Of a stretch of DNA of 64,000 bases, positions 24,701 to 37,429 are shown piece after piece. A program made the translations under genes and the position numbers. The stretch is taken from contig CM076651.1 of the NCBI GenBank assembly GCA_038496675.1, positions 17,288,959-17,352,958 of the forward strand, given 5' to 3'. Under the pieces are notes generated by a model, which searched no databases, was not told the DNA's origin, and saw only the letters and a program-made list of their open reading frames with translations. Source of the stretch: Rachycentron canadum. Taxonomy: Eukaryota > Chordata > Actinopteri > Carangiformes > Rachycentridae. The number at the start of each line of letters is the position of its first letter. Within the stretch, counting starts at the first letter, position 1.

Positions 24701-26146
24701 GAAGGCAAAAGCATTGGATCTTATTAAAAGAAGAATGATGGCTGCTGTATAATGATCATCAGCACAGGTCACGTTAAAGCAGCTCTCATGTATCCCTGAA
24801 TACTGACAGAAATAGCATCAAAATCTTGTTGTGAAGGAAGCAGCAATGCTGCTCAGAACATCTGATTATGTGTGAACAGCAGATGTCTTGGGAGTCTAAC
24901 AAGACCAAAATGGTGTTACTGCAGCAGGGGGCTGACTGTTAATGTGAGGTGAACCTGATCTTTATTATTCAGTGTTACTTTGTAATATCACTTGTTGTGA
25001 GGAGCCAAACAAAGCTAGAGCTGGCAGATGCTCAGTCTAGAGGGTTTTACATGGTATTACCCCAAATAACTGCAACTGGCAGATGTGTTGGCAGGATGGA
25101 GATTTCACCTGATGGAGAGCATCCCTCTCCAAAACTGTGGTAAACAGTCAAGGAAGTGACACTAATCTGAACAGTGGAATCATCCTATCTGAGGAATCAG
25201 CTGAATAATCAGGAAGAGGCCCAACATTTGCAGTGAAGATGCCACAGTGTTGTTTTCATAGGTGTCTTTAGTAGATATGTTTATGGAAAGCAATGTAGAA
25301 GGTTTAGATTTTTACTATTTTTCTTTTTTTACAATTTCTACTGTAAAACAAGCTGTGACCAGACTTCGATTTACAAAAAAGGTGTTAATTTCACTACATC
25401 AATGTATACAGTACTTACTTACAAAAAACCTACACATTTAAAGTCATTATACCATATGTGTGCAATGAAATGAGTAGACACATCTTCAGGCGTTACTTCA
25501 CCTAATCAAACAGAACAAAACAAAACATATTGTCTCACTTTCCATCCAGTGAAATGTAGTATGTAAACTTTTTTTAATGTTTGGGGGACCTCAAATTAAA
25601 AGCAATTAAGAATTCCCAGTGACGGACATCTAAAACCTGGGCAAATAAAAAAAATTATCTCCACTGGCATGATACGAGACAAACAGCCAGGTACCTACCT
25701 AAATTAAGAGTGTAATCTGAACAGGCACATACAGAACAATTTTGTAACAACAGAATCTAGAAACTATCTTACCTGTAATTTACAGGCCAGCGCACCATCC
25801 ACATGCGGTGATAAGACAGTGAAGTGACGGAGAAGCAGGTGACCAAAGTGAGAGTGTAGAAGGTGGAGACAAACACCTTGCACAGCCCCTCGTTCCACTC
25901 GTAGTTGGAGTGTTGACGGCGCAGCATTACGACACAGTACATGGTGATGGGGATGGCCATGTTGAGGATGTGTGTGCCCGCCAGCGTACAGATGAGGAAC
26001 TCCAGCGGCTTCCACTTTTTCTGCTTGGCACTGACACTAAGGATGCTCCAAGTATTGGCCAGGATGGACACGCCTGAGCAGACCAGCCAAGGCAGCGTGT
26101 TGGCGTTGATGACCTCATCCTTCATGGTGGTTACCTCATCCACCAT
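7962..26146 (-). CDS. gpr153: Orphan class A-like G-protein-coupled receptor GPR153, five coding exons
   Basis: This is a plasma-membrane orphan receptor of the GPR153/GPR162 pair; ligand and coupling are not established. Coding exons on the minus strand are 26146-25773, 22349-21920, 14310-14121, 11075-10891 and 8801-7962. They join in frame to 672 residues (human is about 609). Seven hydrophobic segments lie near residues 18-40, 48-75, 91-111, 135-155, 170-203, 249-271 and 284-306. The motif after TM3 is YHR (112-114) instead of DRY, and TM7 shows LLPMFLW where most class A receptors have NPxxY. Both are seen in the sequence and are usual for this pair. The third loop carries a strongly conserved block ([20 protein letters not shown]). 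The long cytoplasmic tail has a His5 run (454-458), a basic KRRR, a Gly-Ala repeat (about 620-629) and the conserved end SSGYITFHSDSVGS. The start at 26146 is the first ATG of a frame that matches the human N-terminal region; a second Met eight codons in is possible. Intron phases agree at every junction. Confidence 0.96.
8802..10890 (-). other. gpr153: gpr153 intron between coding exons 4 and 5
   Basis: It has a GT donor and a polypyrimidine-CAG acceptor. No internal gene or recognised interspersed repeat was found. A short CCCCCTGTGGTGG motif is at about 9519-9532. Confidence 0.6.
10891..11075 (-). CDS. gpr153: gpr153 coding exon 4 (proximal tail)
   Basis: The acceptor is ctttgcag and the donor gtatat at 10890. 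It completes Glu332 and encodes residues 333-393, ending QQEDKMQYLQ, which is conserved with human. The tyrosine-rich run LIYDRPYDYSS sits in the middle. Confidence 0.94.
11076..14120 (-). other. gpr153: gpr153 intron between coding exons 3 and 4
   Basis: AT-rich intron. A GACA tetranucleotide run is at 11134-11152, a perfect 12-bp tandem duplication (ggtcacatgata) at 12638-12661, and a compound TG/TA microsatellite at 12724-12778. Nothing coding was recognised. Confidence 0.6.
12724..12778. repeat. Compound (TG)n/(TA)n microsatellite
   Basis: Alternating purine-pyrimidine dinucleotides run for about 55 bp: TG, then TA, then a run of TG. It is intronic in gpr153. Confidence 0.9.
14121..14310 (-). 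CDS. gpr153: gpr153 coding exon 3 (end of TM6, TM7)
   Basis: The acceptor is ctgtgcag and the donor gtaagt at 14120. It encodes residues 269-331 plus one base, from VVSFASLKFD through TM7 (WMVLCVLWCSIAQSILLP) to the juxtamembrane ACDRYRADIRMVWEKC and an acidic SNDDVDE. Confidence 0.95.
15780..16110. mobile_element. Degraded interspersed repeat (fish type)
   Basis: The segment includes a stretch at 15946-15995 (ccaccaagtttggtgcaaat, then cagttcagttctttttgcat) that I recognise as a common fish repeat string. It is followed at about 16030-16100 by several near-copies of the words gagtctcaa and caagtc. The class and ends are unknown to me. Confidence 0.5.
18529..18842. mobile_element. MITE with perfect 12-bp terminal inverted repeats
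   Basis: TATAGTACTGTG at 18529-18540 is matched exactly by its reverse complement CACAGTACTATA at 18831-18842. The match extends weakly inwards (CAA, then partial). The outermost TA is a plausible Tc1/mariner target duplication. The 314-bp element has no transposase frame, so it would depend on an enzyme supplied elsewhere. The left-end text (tactgtgcaaaaatctttgg) resembles a repeat common in fish genomes. Confidence 0.8.
21314..21330. repeat. Short interstitial telomere-like run
   Basis: AACCCTAACCCTAACCC is almost three units of the vertebrate telomere repeat (CCCTAA). It is too short to imply a former chromosome end. Confidence 0.7.
21920..22349 (-). CDS. gpr153: gpr153 coding exon 2 (TM4-TM6)
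   Basis: The acceptor is tgtttccag and the donor gtgagt at 21919. It encodes residues 126-268, with TM4, TM5, the third intracellular loop and most of TM6. The loop contains KRRSS, a candidate basic-directed kinase site, within the block that is nearly identical between fish and human. Confidence 0.96.
22350..25772 (-). other. gpr153: gpr153 intron between coding exons 1 and 2
   Basis: 3.4-kb intron, AT-rich, with no recognised gene or interspersed repeat. Confidence 0.55.
25773..26146 (-). CDS. gpr153: gpr153 coding exon 1 (N-terminus, TM1-TM3)
   Basis: It encodes residues 1-124 and two bases of Arg125: a short N-terminus without a signal peptide, TM1 (LPWLVCSGVSILANTWSIL), TM2 and TM3, ending SYHRMWMVRWPVNY. 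The donor is gtaaga at 25772. Cys89 before TM3 and Cys167 in loop 2 are placed to form the usual extracellular disulfide. Confidence 0.95.
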
Positions 26147-26400
26147 GTTGGAGTGGGGCAGGGTGGAGCCTCGGGCGCCTCAAGGAACTGTTGGCAAGAG
26201 CAGGTACACGCAAGGAGAAGGAGGAGGTGGTGATGGGCAGGAGGGGATGCAGGGCAGTGGGCAAGGCAGGCATCCTATCTAGGTGGGCGTGCACTCTCCA
26301 TGGGCTGGGCACAGCAGGGAAAGGACATAGTGGTGCGTCACAGTGGGATGTTAGAGGGGGAGGATGGCAGAGCCAGGCCAGTTCCTTTACAAGCCTGAGG
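26147..26400 (-). other. gpr153: gpr153 5' UTR part of the first coding exon (inferred)
   Basis: On the minus strand a strong acceptor, a run of eight T residues followed by CTCATCCCATCTTCAG, ends at 26401. The exon would then start at 26400 and run into the start codon at 26146. It would receive an untranslated exon from upstream, for which the donor at 37769 is the best candidate. This rests on splice-site quality only. Confidence 0.5.
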
Positions 26401-29400
26401 CTGAAGATGGGATGAGAAAAAAAAGAGGGAGGCACAGTGATCAGAGAGAGGGAGTGAGGATGTAAAGAAAACTATATTAGTCAATCAAATTCTAAATAAT
26501 ATTTACTCATACATAATCCCTCATCCCAGGACTAAGAGTTACATTAATTACAACAGTTTAACTATGAGTGTTAATAAATACACCCATCCATTTCATGTAG
26601 TTAAACAGTAACCAGTCAGCTGAGTTAATTTTAAAAATGCTGCGAGCTGTATGACAGAGTATAGCACAAAGCTGCATGTCACGTGCAGCTGCTTTTTCAC
26701 AGAAAAAAAGTGAATCACAGGAGTGAAAACTGCTCTAATGGTCATAGCTAAGCAGGGAGTTGGAAATACACCAGAATGCTACAGCGGATGAAAAAAATTA
26801 CAGAAACAATAAAATAAATCCAAGATCTGTTTTGAATGTGAAGACATTTTATATTATCATAAATTTAATGTCTATTGGACTGTGGGCTGTTACTCACCAA
26901 ATGATTAATCATGATGATAAATAATCAATATAATAATCCATTGTGAGTCACAATCCTACTTATTATTGCACTTTGTGGTGCCGGTTTACTTACGCTAAAT
27001 TATGTATTGTGAGGTGTTTCTGGCTTTTTGTTTTATTTCTCTGTCTGTGTACAGCAGACCTGTAAAACTATTAAAAGAATAGAAGCATATACAGTCATTT
27101 AGCAGCTCTCTCAAGAACACACACAGACACAGCTTATAGCTTGCTTTAGTTTTGCCAGTTTATAACACAGCTGCAGCCAAACAATCATCGGAAGAGGATG
27201 ACTTTGGTTCCCCCAGCGTGGAGTGAAAAATGCTTGGCACAGCTGGAGCATGTTGTCACATCCATTTCCTGTCTTTTGGCTTGTCCAAACACTGATGTGC
27301 TGCGGGCAAGACCCCTGAGAGGGGACACTGGAAATGACAAGAACAACGTCATCATCACCCTGCTCTCACTTCCACTGATCTAATCCTCTTCTCTCTCACT
27401 CTTACCTCCAATGGCACCTGTCAGCCAATCTGACTGAGTCCTGCTGATGCAGATTATGAAAGCTGTACGCTCCATAGGGCCTGTGTAGCCATATAAATTA
27501 GGAGATGATCTTTTGAACACATCATGAAATGTTATGTTTTTTTAAAAAGCTGCATATTTACACCAAAACATCCACTCAAATGTAAAGTTTGACCTCTGCT
27601 CCAAGTAAAATGCGGCACAGTTAGGAATGAAATAATGTTACAACATCAACAGAACTTGTAATGGAAAAGAAGCCAGTGGTGTCTCATGTCTCAAACAGCT
27701 ACATCTACCAAGCTTAGCTGGGCACAATAACATTTGTTTGCAAGTTAGTGAGTTGTGATATTATGGTGTGAATCTTCACAACGTAACTTCACCATTAACA
27801 TTTCATTATAGAGATGACCAAAGAAAACACACTGTGTTAAACAGTGTTATCACACCACGTAACAACCATAAAAACACATTGAAGCAGGCCAGGAAATAAA
27901 AAAAAGTCATTCAAGCTTTGATCCAGGAACTCCTGGGTAGCTGGGATGGACTTAACTGCAGATTGTCTGTTGACTGTGAACTGAGACCTCAGCTCAGTCA
28001 AACACTACACATAACAACAGTGATAATAAACAATCCACCACTACTTTTTTTTTTTTTTAAGTACCATTGGGTATACACAGGTAAAGCAGTAGGGTTGGGA
28101 AGAGTTATGCTTGTATTGAAATTTGGCCACAGTTATCCTACACCAGGTATCAGTGTGACTCTCAGGCAGTCAGAGATCCACTTCAACACCTTTTCAGGTA
28201 AATCACTACCTCCTCCACAGCCCGTGGTATAATTTGATTAAACACAACTTCACCTCTGTGGATGAGCCCCTTCTCTCCATCTTCCCTTCAGTATATAGCC
28301 TCATTTCATGATTACATGAATGTCAAAGAGGTCACTCCGTTATGAACCCACAGAGAAGCATCACCCAACTCAGAAATAACACCAAGCACTACACAGGCTT
28401 CACAGAAACTCTCAGCTCATTGTATTGGTCTTCCTGCACACATCCATTGTTTTGGTTAACCCTACGTAAACCCAACATATCACTCACCCAGGGCCAGTTT
28501 TTTTATAATCAGCAATATTAATGAAGCTCAGTTCCCTTATGGTGATCCAGTACTAGGACTTCACGGTTCACGGTTGTTCAGGCTCACTCACTAACATATT
28601 GATTCACTAAATTGTTCACATTGTGATTGAATGTGCTCTTTGTCAAAATGTCTCTGAAGTGTCTTTAAGCTGAAATAAAAACAAACGTGTTAGACAAGAG
28701 CGTGATCATTAGAACTACTATTTACCATTTTTATGTTTAGGGTGCTCATTAACTATACCACTGTGCATAGTTCATGTAACATGGCCATATTTGATGCCAA
28801 ACAAATAAAATCAGACAAGCACCAGGAATGTGTTCCTACAATATTGACCACAGGCAAGGTCTGTGATATTTAAGTAAACTAATAGTTAGGGGACGTGTAG
28901 ATCCCATTGTCAGGAAAAATCTTTTCTGCCTTAGTTTCTTTGACTGCAGATGATCCTAATTCATGACAGAGAGAAAGTCTTATCAAATTGAGGTTTGTCT
29001 GTATGCTATGGTTTAATATTATGGCCATGGGGTTATGTAGAAATAGAAGAAAAACATCTCAGTCACAGTAAAAGAAATGGTCCTTTGACCTTTCTGAATC
29101 CTGGTAGAAAAAAAAATTGCATCCTATTCTCGATTTTCTCAAAAATTGTCACATAGTATTTATTGCAGCCACTACAGAGAAAAGGCCTGATCCATAATCA
29201 AGGTAAGTCATGTTTCAACATAAACACAATATACTAATACAATTCCCCTTTGGATCAATCCAATTTACTAACATGGACAGAAAGCAATGGAAAATAAACT
29301 CTCAATAGAAGAGAAATCGCAATGAGGCTTAACACGGTTATTCCTGGATGTTTATAATTAACTGCAGTTTTTTCAACCTCTAGAGACATGAGGGGATTTA

Positions 29401-29995
29401 AAACATGCAATACATAGATAGTATTTTTAACTGGTGTCATCTTTGATCTAATTTCTTGAGTTGAGGGTCATTATATATAAGTGTATATGAGGACTCCACT
29501 AATAATTCCCAGATTGTCTGTAGGCCTGTCTAAAAGTCTGTAGGCAATGTCGACTGTACACAGTCTCCAGTATCTTCCCAGTTCTGTTTATGCACATTAA
29601 TGGTAGAATTCTTCATAATTCTGACTAAAATTCAATTAAACCCAATGTCCTCAAGCAGCGCCTTACCAGGCCAAAACAGCAGAGGAAAGTCAATTAAAAT
29701 GCACTGTGCTCTGCTCCACTGCCTTCAAAATGATTTTTTCACAGTTCATATTCAGATATCGGAAATGCAAAATGACACAGTTTATTATGTCTACAATGTG
29801 GTAAACTCTGCAACACAGCCCCAAGTACAACACCAACCTAGACTATGAATTAGAGCCCAGAGAGAACATCCTGATGAGATGTTACCATTGGCTGCAACTA
29901 TTGTACCCTTCCTCCTACAGGAAAAAACTGAGGACGACTGAGGATGCTCACGCTTGGAAAATGGACACAAGGAAACACAAAAGGGTTAAAAAAAT

Positions 29996-29998
<3 letters not shown>

Positions 29999-30040
<42 letters not shown>
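29999..30040. repeat. (AT)21 microsatellite
   Basis: A perfect alternating AT run of 42 bp, flanked on the left by A-rich DNA. Confidence 0.95.
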
Positions 30041-30044
<4 letters not shown>

Positions 30045-30703
30045 AATGCCCACAAAATAAGAGAAATTATTTCCTTTTGACTTGACTGTATAATATATTT
30101 GACAATTATTGTCTGGCTTGTTCTAGTATCTCCCATCAAAATGTGAGCAGGTCTGTTTGTGGAGTTTAATTTGTTGGTTTAAGGTTTTCACAGAGACAAT
30201 GAAGATCTTCACTATGTGAAAACTGTGAGGCTTAAAGCCAAACAGCTCATTGTTTATTTTAGTACAACAGTTGCAGTAGATTTTAGTGTGAAAAAGAACA
30301 CATACTGTAAATACTGGCAGTAACAACTAAGATTTTGTTCAGACTCAAAGTGACTCTAAAGAGCACACAGTAAAATTTCTGCAATTAGTTCATTACCAAC
30401 CCTCATTAGTAACCCTTCAAAGAATATGCAGAGCAAATGCTCTGTTATTCATCCATTTGTTTTTGGCTGAAGGACTCTAGGTCATAATCAGCAGCTTATT
30501 TGCATCTAAGAAGCACCAAGCTGTCTTTACCACAAGAAAAACTTACTTCAGGCAAAATACTATGAACAGGAAACTATTTTTCAGTGACAAATAGTAAAAT
30601 GGTTACTTACAGAAATCACTAAAACCATGTTACACATTGTCTGAGCAGGAAAAATAGCTGTAAGAACGTATTATTTCCAGTAAGATTAGTAACGTATGAA
30701 CGA

Positions 30704-30800
30704 TTTGTGGTTGTAGTTGGTTGTAGTGTTAGCAGAAATAGTAGTTGTGTTATTGTGGTTGTCGTAGAAGTATTAGTGGTAGTAGTTGTAGCACTGGTTT
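30704..30800. repeat. Imperfect (GTT/GTA)n trinucleotide repeat
   Basis: A tract of about 100 bp with interrupted GTT, GTA and GTG triplets. It keeps valine-rich and threonine-rich frames open on the two strands without being coding. Confidence 0.7.
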
Positions 30801-33800
30801 TATTTAAACACTTGACTGACAGCCTTCCTAACAATAGTGGAACTAACAGCTCAATCACCCACAATCCCCTGGGCCTCCAAGCCAAATGTGTCCTCTACAC
30901 AAGGGAAATCAGCACTAACAATTACACACATGCTGTAAAGACTTTAGCTCTAACATCAAGATAGTGAATGTTAACAGAGCTGAACGTATTCACTGAGGTG
31001 TTGATACAAGAAAGACGCGTCATGCATTTTAATAATTGCTCAGTTTACACTTCTCCTAGCCTACATGAACCATTTACTGCACATCCAATCGCTTTATCAT
31101 ATGGTAAATCATTCATATTTTGACCTGATGACATTTGGTGGAATGATGAGATTGACTTTTGCAAAAATCAGGCAATAAAATATCAATAGATAAACAAAGC
31201 TGCTTAAAATGAAGTATTATAGATCAGATCTTCATCTTTTATTAGCAAGCTGCAGAACATTCAAGAAGATAAAATGACTCCTGATAGCATCCATGTATGT
31301 ATTACAATGCTTTCAACCCTGTTTTTATTTTTCAATACAGTTGTCAGCATTGCCTTTTAATTTCTAGGAACAGTGCAAGCCTTCTCATAGCTGACAAACT
31401 TATCACTTTGCACATTTTGGGAACAAAGACTTTTTAATTCTTCATCTCAAACTATAATCAGCTGGGATACAGAGGAAATGACAAGAGTTGCCTAGACAGA
31501 ATTTGGCAGGCATGAGGACGGATCCATCCACTAAAACAAAGGCCAAAATGGATGACAGTATGTCTGAATGAGATCAAACCGCTAATTACACAGAAACCTG
31601 TTCCAAGTAGATTTTCAAGGCACTATCTAACCATGCTCATCAGCACAATGTCAGTCAGTGTGTTGGGTGTGGTACAGAGTGAAAGCTGGCGTAAATGTGT
31701 GTTGCTGACCCGCATCTCTCAGCTTCAAATTGGCAGGGGCTGGAGTAGACGGCGGGAGTGGACCTCTTTTATGCTCCCCGCTGACAGGTGTGAAACATGG
31801 GGTCTTATTTCCAGACCAGCCACCCATCCCTGGAGCTGTCAGAGAGGAAAATACTCTGGCCCAGGAGGCAGCACAGCTGTCCCCAGGGAACAACCTCTGT
31901 GTTTAATATAACGTCTCTAAGGCTCACCCATGACAAGTACTTTACTTTGAAAATCAAGTCAGCAGGTATACTTTTTGCAGCATCACCCTTCTTCACATTT
32001 ACAGTCATATACATAAATGCCAAAGAGCCGCCCATTGCTAATACAGTTCTCTGCAGCTTTTGTACATGGAATCTCACAGTCATTAATTTCCCTAACATTT
32101 AAAATATCTAAAGTTACTCTTTGTTTATGTTCTTTTAATCATGGACTGTTTTTCTTACCTAATTGCAAAATCTCTTATCAGGTGATCAATAATAAGCCTC
32201 ATGATCACAAGATCTGTGTTAGTAAGTCGCACTCTGTGGTAAATAACTTCAACTTACCCCTCAACAAGAAATGTGCTGACTTGGATGTTTGCCATGGTGC
32301 AGAATGCTAAATGTGCAGTTTGGCAGTAGACACTGCTGAAGTAGGAAAGTTTCTCTGTGCTCACCTTAAATCTGAGTTTAAAGTATGTACGAGCAAGATT
32401 TGTATTATCACAACTATCAACAACCCTGGTCTTGTATGCAGCTCATACAAGTCTAATGTGATAACCTGAACCCTCCAGTGTACAAAAACAGACTTAAAAT
32501 ATTTGGAGAACAAAATCGGAAATTACTACCTTATGATAAATCTGGATGTGATGTTATTTTGTGTGTGTTGTGAAATTTGGTGGTGATTTTGAGAAGCAAC
32601 ATGCAAGAGTATTGCAGAAGAGAATCATATTCAGCTGCTGGACCAAGGTCAGCTCAGAGCCATCCTGGCCTTTTACTGAGCCAGGGAAATCCCTGGTGGA
32701 GATATTTAACAGCAAATGGTCAATGATGGACATGGGCACCACAATTTACAGATAAAATCATAATTAAAACATATCTCTATTTAAACTATCGAAAACTTTT
32801 ACAATTGTTTTTTCATTCATATACTTTTATCAGAATAATTGAATATTAGTGTAAATACTAATGTGTATGAAATGCAATGCAAAACCTTGCAACTATTTCA
32901 CAGAATATTTTACCATTTTAAGCTAGTTTACATGTGGAGCACGGTGTCACCCACACAGAACAGGTGAAGAGCTCTCCTTCATCCCATGAGGGATTACAGT
33001 GGCCCTCAGAGGCCAAAACACTATCAATCTTACTCATCTCCAGTGAACGCTCATTATCTAGTTATCAATGAGAGTCCTGGAGAGGTTCCTCCATGCGTGA
33101 CAAATGATCAGCAGGATTGGCTTTAACCCACTGTCCTGCAGAAAGGCCAAGATACCTCTTACAACATACCTCTTTAAAAATGAGGAGGCTGATATCTGTG
33201 ACTGCTCCAGAAGTGCTGGTTTAACGTTTTTATAAATTAGTTTTCCTGGAAGACAGGAAGAATAGATGACAGTCCATTCTAGCCTTTGGATTTTTATGAA
33301 TTGCCTTACAGGGCTTTTTACTGAGCAGGGACACTTTGTAACAAACACAGATAACAGAGCCATTAAAGGAAAACATAAAAATTAATGAAGTAAAAATCTT
33401 TTTTCATCCCTACTGACATTTTGTCCTTTCCAGTACTGACTGACTAGCCATTACATAAAGCGCCTCTACTCTATGACCTGATTAGGCCACTTTACTGTCT
33501 GTCTATCTCCTTTATTATATGTGGCTCCTTTCAAACTGCCCTGTAAATCCATCAAAACCAAAAATGGGCCAGTGCTTAATTAGGATTTATTAAGATTTCT
33601 GATGCACCTCGCAATGTGTTCATCCAAAGGAGGAGGCAACACTTTATAAACCAGCCAGTAGGGACCTGCTTAACCTAAAACCTTCCTCCCACAGACCAAA
33701 AATCCCAGCTGTTTTTATTACATGACAACTTGAGGGCTTATTGTGTCACCAATAACTGACATGTCCTCATCATTGCTTCATCAGATCAGTAATTGGCAAA

Positions 33801-36800
33801 CCACTATCACATTGGGTACTCTGCCGCGGTGTATTGGAACCAGACTGGATCTCTTATTGTGCATGTTGCATAGCAACTGCATCTGTCTTGAAGAAAGCAT
33901 TCAGTGAAAAAGCATAACGTTTGGATCACAGTAACGGCATGTTACCATTATAGGCATAAAAATAACACACTCAATTAAACTTTTATTGTGAGATAGTGTG
34001 TAACCCATTCTAAACCATAAAACTGGCACTGTTTTGCTGGTCTACTAGCACTTCTACTCATGCAGGCCAAGAATTTCCCAGATCAGGCCAATGTAATTGC
34101 ACTATAATGGCACAGTGAATCTCCCTACATGTCTCAGTATTCTCCCTAGTCAGCTGCTTTACACAAATGACCTCATCATTAGGCAGTCTGACTCAGACAT
34201 AAGACAGCCAAAATCACTGCCTTGTTCACTCAGCCACTATTCCCTATATAATATTTCCTAAATAATGCTCTCTTACAGTGTCTAGTTATGAATTATCATC
34301 ATTCTGCACTATGACTACACATACGATAGTGTGGTTTTCATATCAAATGAGATATGACACAGTCATTCATGAAGAAAAACTGGCAAAGAAATTCTCTTCT
34401 ACTGGTCCAGTTTATTTACCTTATTCTTTGCTCTTCAATGGAGAAATAAGCAAAACAGCAGTAACTAAATCCATGCTGTCCATCAGTATATAGATTTATA
34501 TTCATACTTAATTTTATGTTTTTGAAGATGGTTGAATTTATATCATCTTCATTCCAATATAAATGATGCAAATTTCTTTTTCAACCTCTACCTCATCATT
34601 TTGCTGATGTAGCCACATTTAAAGAATACCTCATCTGATTTTTTTAACCTCAGTGAATGGATGAAAATACTTCTTAAAATAAAAGCTACTCAAATCCATT
34701 TTCCAAATTTTTATAATAATTTATCTAAAATCATCATTTTGCTCCAACTTAAGGCCAAAGTTCCTTTTGAAGTTTGTTATAATAAGTTTTTCTCCTTAGC
34801 GGTTGTTATTTTTAATTATCCACTTGCAGCATATGACACCAGACAGCAAATATGCACAAGTGCTCATACTCTAGGACTGGTGCAACAACAATAACATGTT
34901 GTGGGGAAACGCCCCTTCCGGAAAGCATGGTGAGCTTGCAGTCTGCTCTCCAACCACAGGAACTAGAGTCAAGCCCTTGTGTCAACCCTGCTCCACTTAA
35001 GTCTCTAAAGTGAACTAATACCAGCTCCAGTCATCAGAAAATAGAAAGCTCTAGAGGTGCTCTATGACCTTGACCTCTGACCTTCCTGTCAAGAGAGGTA
35101 AACTAAGACCATTTCTCTATTGATTCCATATCCTTTTGCTATAGGTTGCACATCAAAGCAACAAACTTAATACAATAGAACCCCCTTAATCAATAGGTTC
35201 ACTACTGACAACTCAATATTTACTGGAAATAAAACTACATGTTTTACTTATTCTTGAATAAAAAAGAAAACAAACATGTTTATATGCTGTAAAGTAAGGT
35301 ATCAAGAGAAGTACAGTCTTAGTATCAATTGTGAAACCAGTATAAATTAAAAACTTTAAACACAAGTCCAATGGGAAGGTGGAGAGCATCAGTCAGTCAT
35401 TAATACATTCAGTATGATTAGGAGATGTTGTCATGAGGCTGTACACCCCCATTCATGATATGATCTCAAATGTCAATAGCATAAGATTAAGTATCACTGA
35501 TTAAATACTCATCAATTAATATCAATGGTCTTATGCTCAGAGGTACTCAGAGGAAATCTAAAACTCCAGCTCTAATTGGCTTTTGCAGTGCAGTTAAATG
35601 GAGTCTGCTGTGCTCTTCTCTCCACAGTAAACATTAAAAGGAAACCCATTAAGATCCTCAATGGATATCTGGTTCCACACATAAAAACATTTTAAACCTA
35701 TACTGAGGCTTATTAGTGCAACGTCCAAAAGGGTTGTAGTTTGCTGATCTTTTCAAAAGCTGAGTAAGTTCATGCAACTTCATTTGACATAGAAAGTGCC
35801 CATTTTGTTGGGCCTGTGAGGATTAATTAACAAACTACTATAAATATAATATTATTTTCCTAAATACTGAGTGCAGTCATTTGAGAACAGCAAGTTTCCA
35901 GCAATCATATGCAATATCTACTGTGATTTCCATAACTCATAAAGCTGCAGGAAACACCAAAGATTACCACCTGTGTCAATGGATGCTTTACCACAAGTTT
36001 TCTAAAAAGGTAAGAGATATTAAAGGGTCATAAACCAGGACCCAGAATGTTTGATGTTCCTGAGACACATTTGGGCATGTCTATTAGCTGAGCAATAAGC
36101 AGTAACTAGTTGAATTTTCCATCACAATTGTAACCCTAGAGGCACTCTTCCTGTTTATGTTAAGCTACCTCCAACTGTACTTGGATCACTGGGCACCATA
36201 TGGCAGAGAGTTTAGAGTTTGTCTCAGAAACAGACAAGGAACAGAGAAGGAACAATTCCATACATTAAAAATGAAAAACAAAATGATTTATCAATTTCAA
36301 ACTGGCGGACGGGACTAATTGTTAAATGTCTGTCTTTCTTATTGTCATTAATCCCATATTATTACACAATGTGGTCGGGGGGAAGGCAGACTCTTTTCAG
36401 TGTGTTGTGGGTAAATCATAACAGTGTGAACACGGGCTAATGCGGTCACAAAATGACAGAGCCAAACGTGTGACAAACAAAATGTCACATATGCCCCGTG
36501 AAACACTGAGATCTGTAGCGAGGCTTTGTGTTGTAGCAGCAACTGTCACATGTAGGCTACAGCACTCTCTCTGAGCAGTGAATGTCATAGATGTCTCCCA
36601 TAGCTCCCCTCTGACTTATGACTGCATAAAGTCATCTCTCTACTCTATTAGTGCCATTTCTAATTACTTTTCTGTTTAGAAGGCATATTAAAATAACATT
36701 TAAAAGAGTGCAAAGATCATTCCCTGTCTTTTGTTATATCCATGGGGTCCTGTGAAAAGATGCTCGTATTACACACAACAGAGAGACATTTAAAGCTTAA

Positions 36801-37429
36801 CTTCACCTTTTCTAAATGCCATAGTATCAACCTGGCATCTTATTTCCTTTTGATTTAAGTCACAAGTTCATGTCAAGACATTTTCTGGAGGAGTAAAAAT
36901 GTCATTCATAGGGCAGAAAAGAAGTTTCTTAAACTGAAAATGCACTTTGCACATGCAGAAAAATGAAAAATTATAAAACAAGATGTTAAATGTATTTAAC
37001 CTAATGTGTGCCCAGTGTCTTAAGTGCATCATTAGTCTGTATGTTACTGTAATGTAAAAGTATCTACATAAAATCCAAACTTACAAGTTGGAAGTTTTTT
37101 TTTTAAATTATTATTATTACTCATTTTATCTTAATATTTATGTTGGTTTTTTTTTTAAATCAGCAAATCACACATGCATTCTTATATTCCAAGTTATCAT
37201 CATATTATTATTATTATTATATCTTGATAACAGCACCTGATTTGAAATTACAATTCTTATGTCAAAAACTGTCTCTAAATACAACACTAGGTTACTTTGC
37301 CTCTTCATTGGTGTTTTCCTCTGTCACCACCATAGTGTTAACCGATCACATCCTTTAATCCTACACCTGCCAGCTCTGTGTGGTGACTGTAGGATGGATA
37401 CAGCACAGGGACTTAATGTAAAGGACGCT

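Noticed and set aside
31552..31911. 119-codon open frame upstream of the gpr153 coding exons
   Set aside because: No recognisable domain, no clear splice or promoter context, and typical of chance frames in a GC-richer patch.
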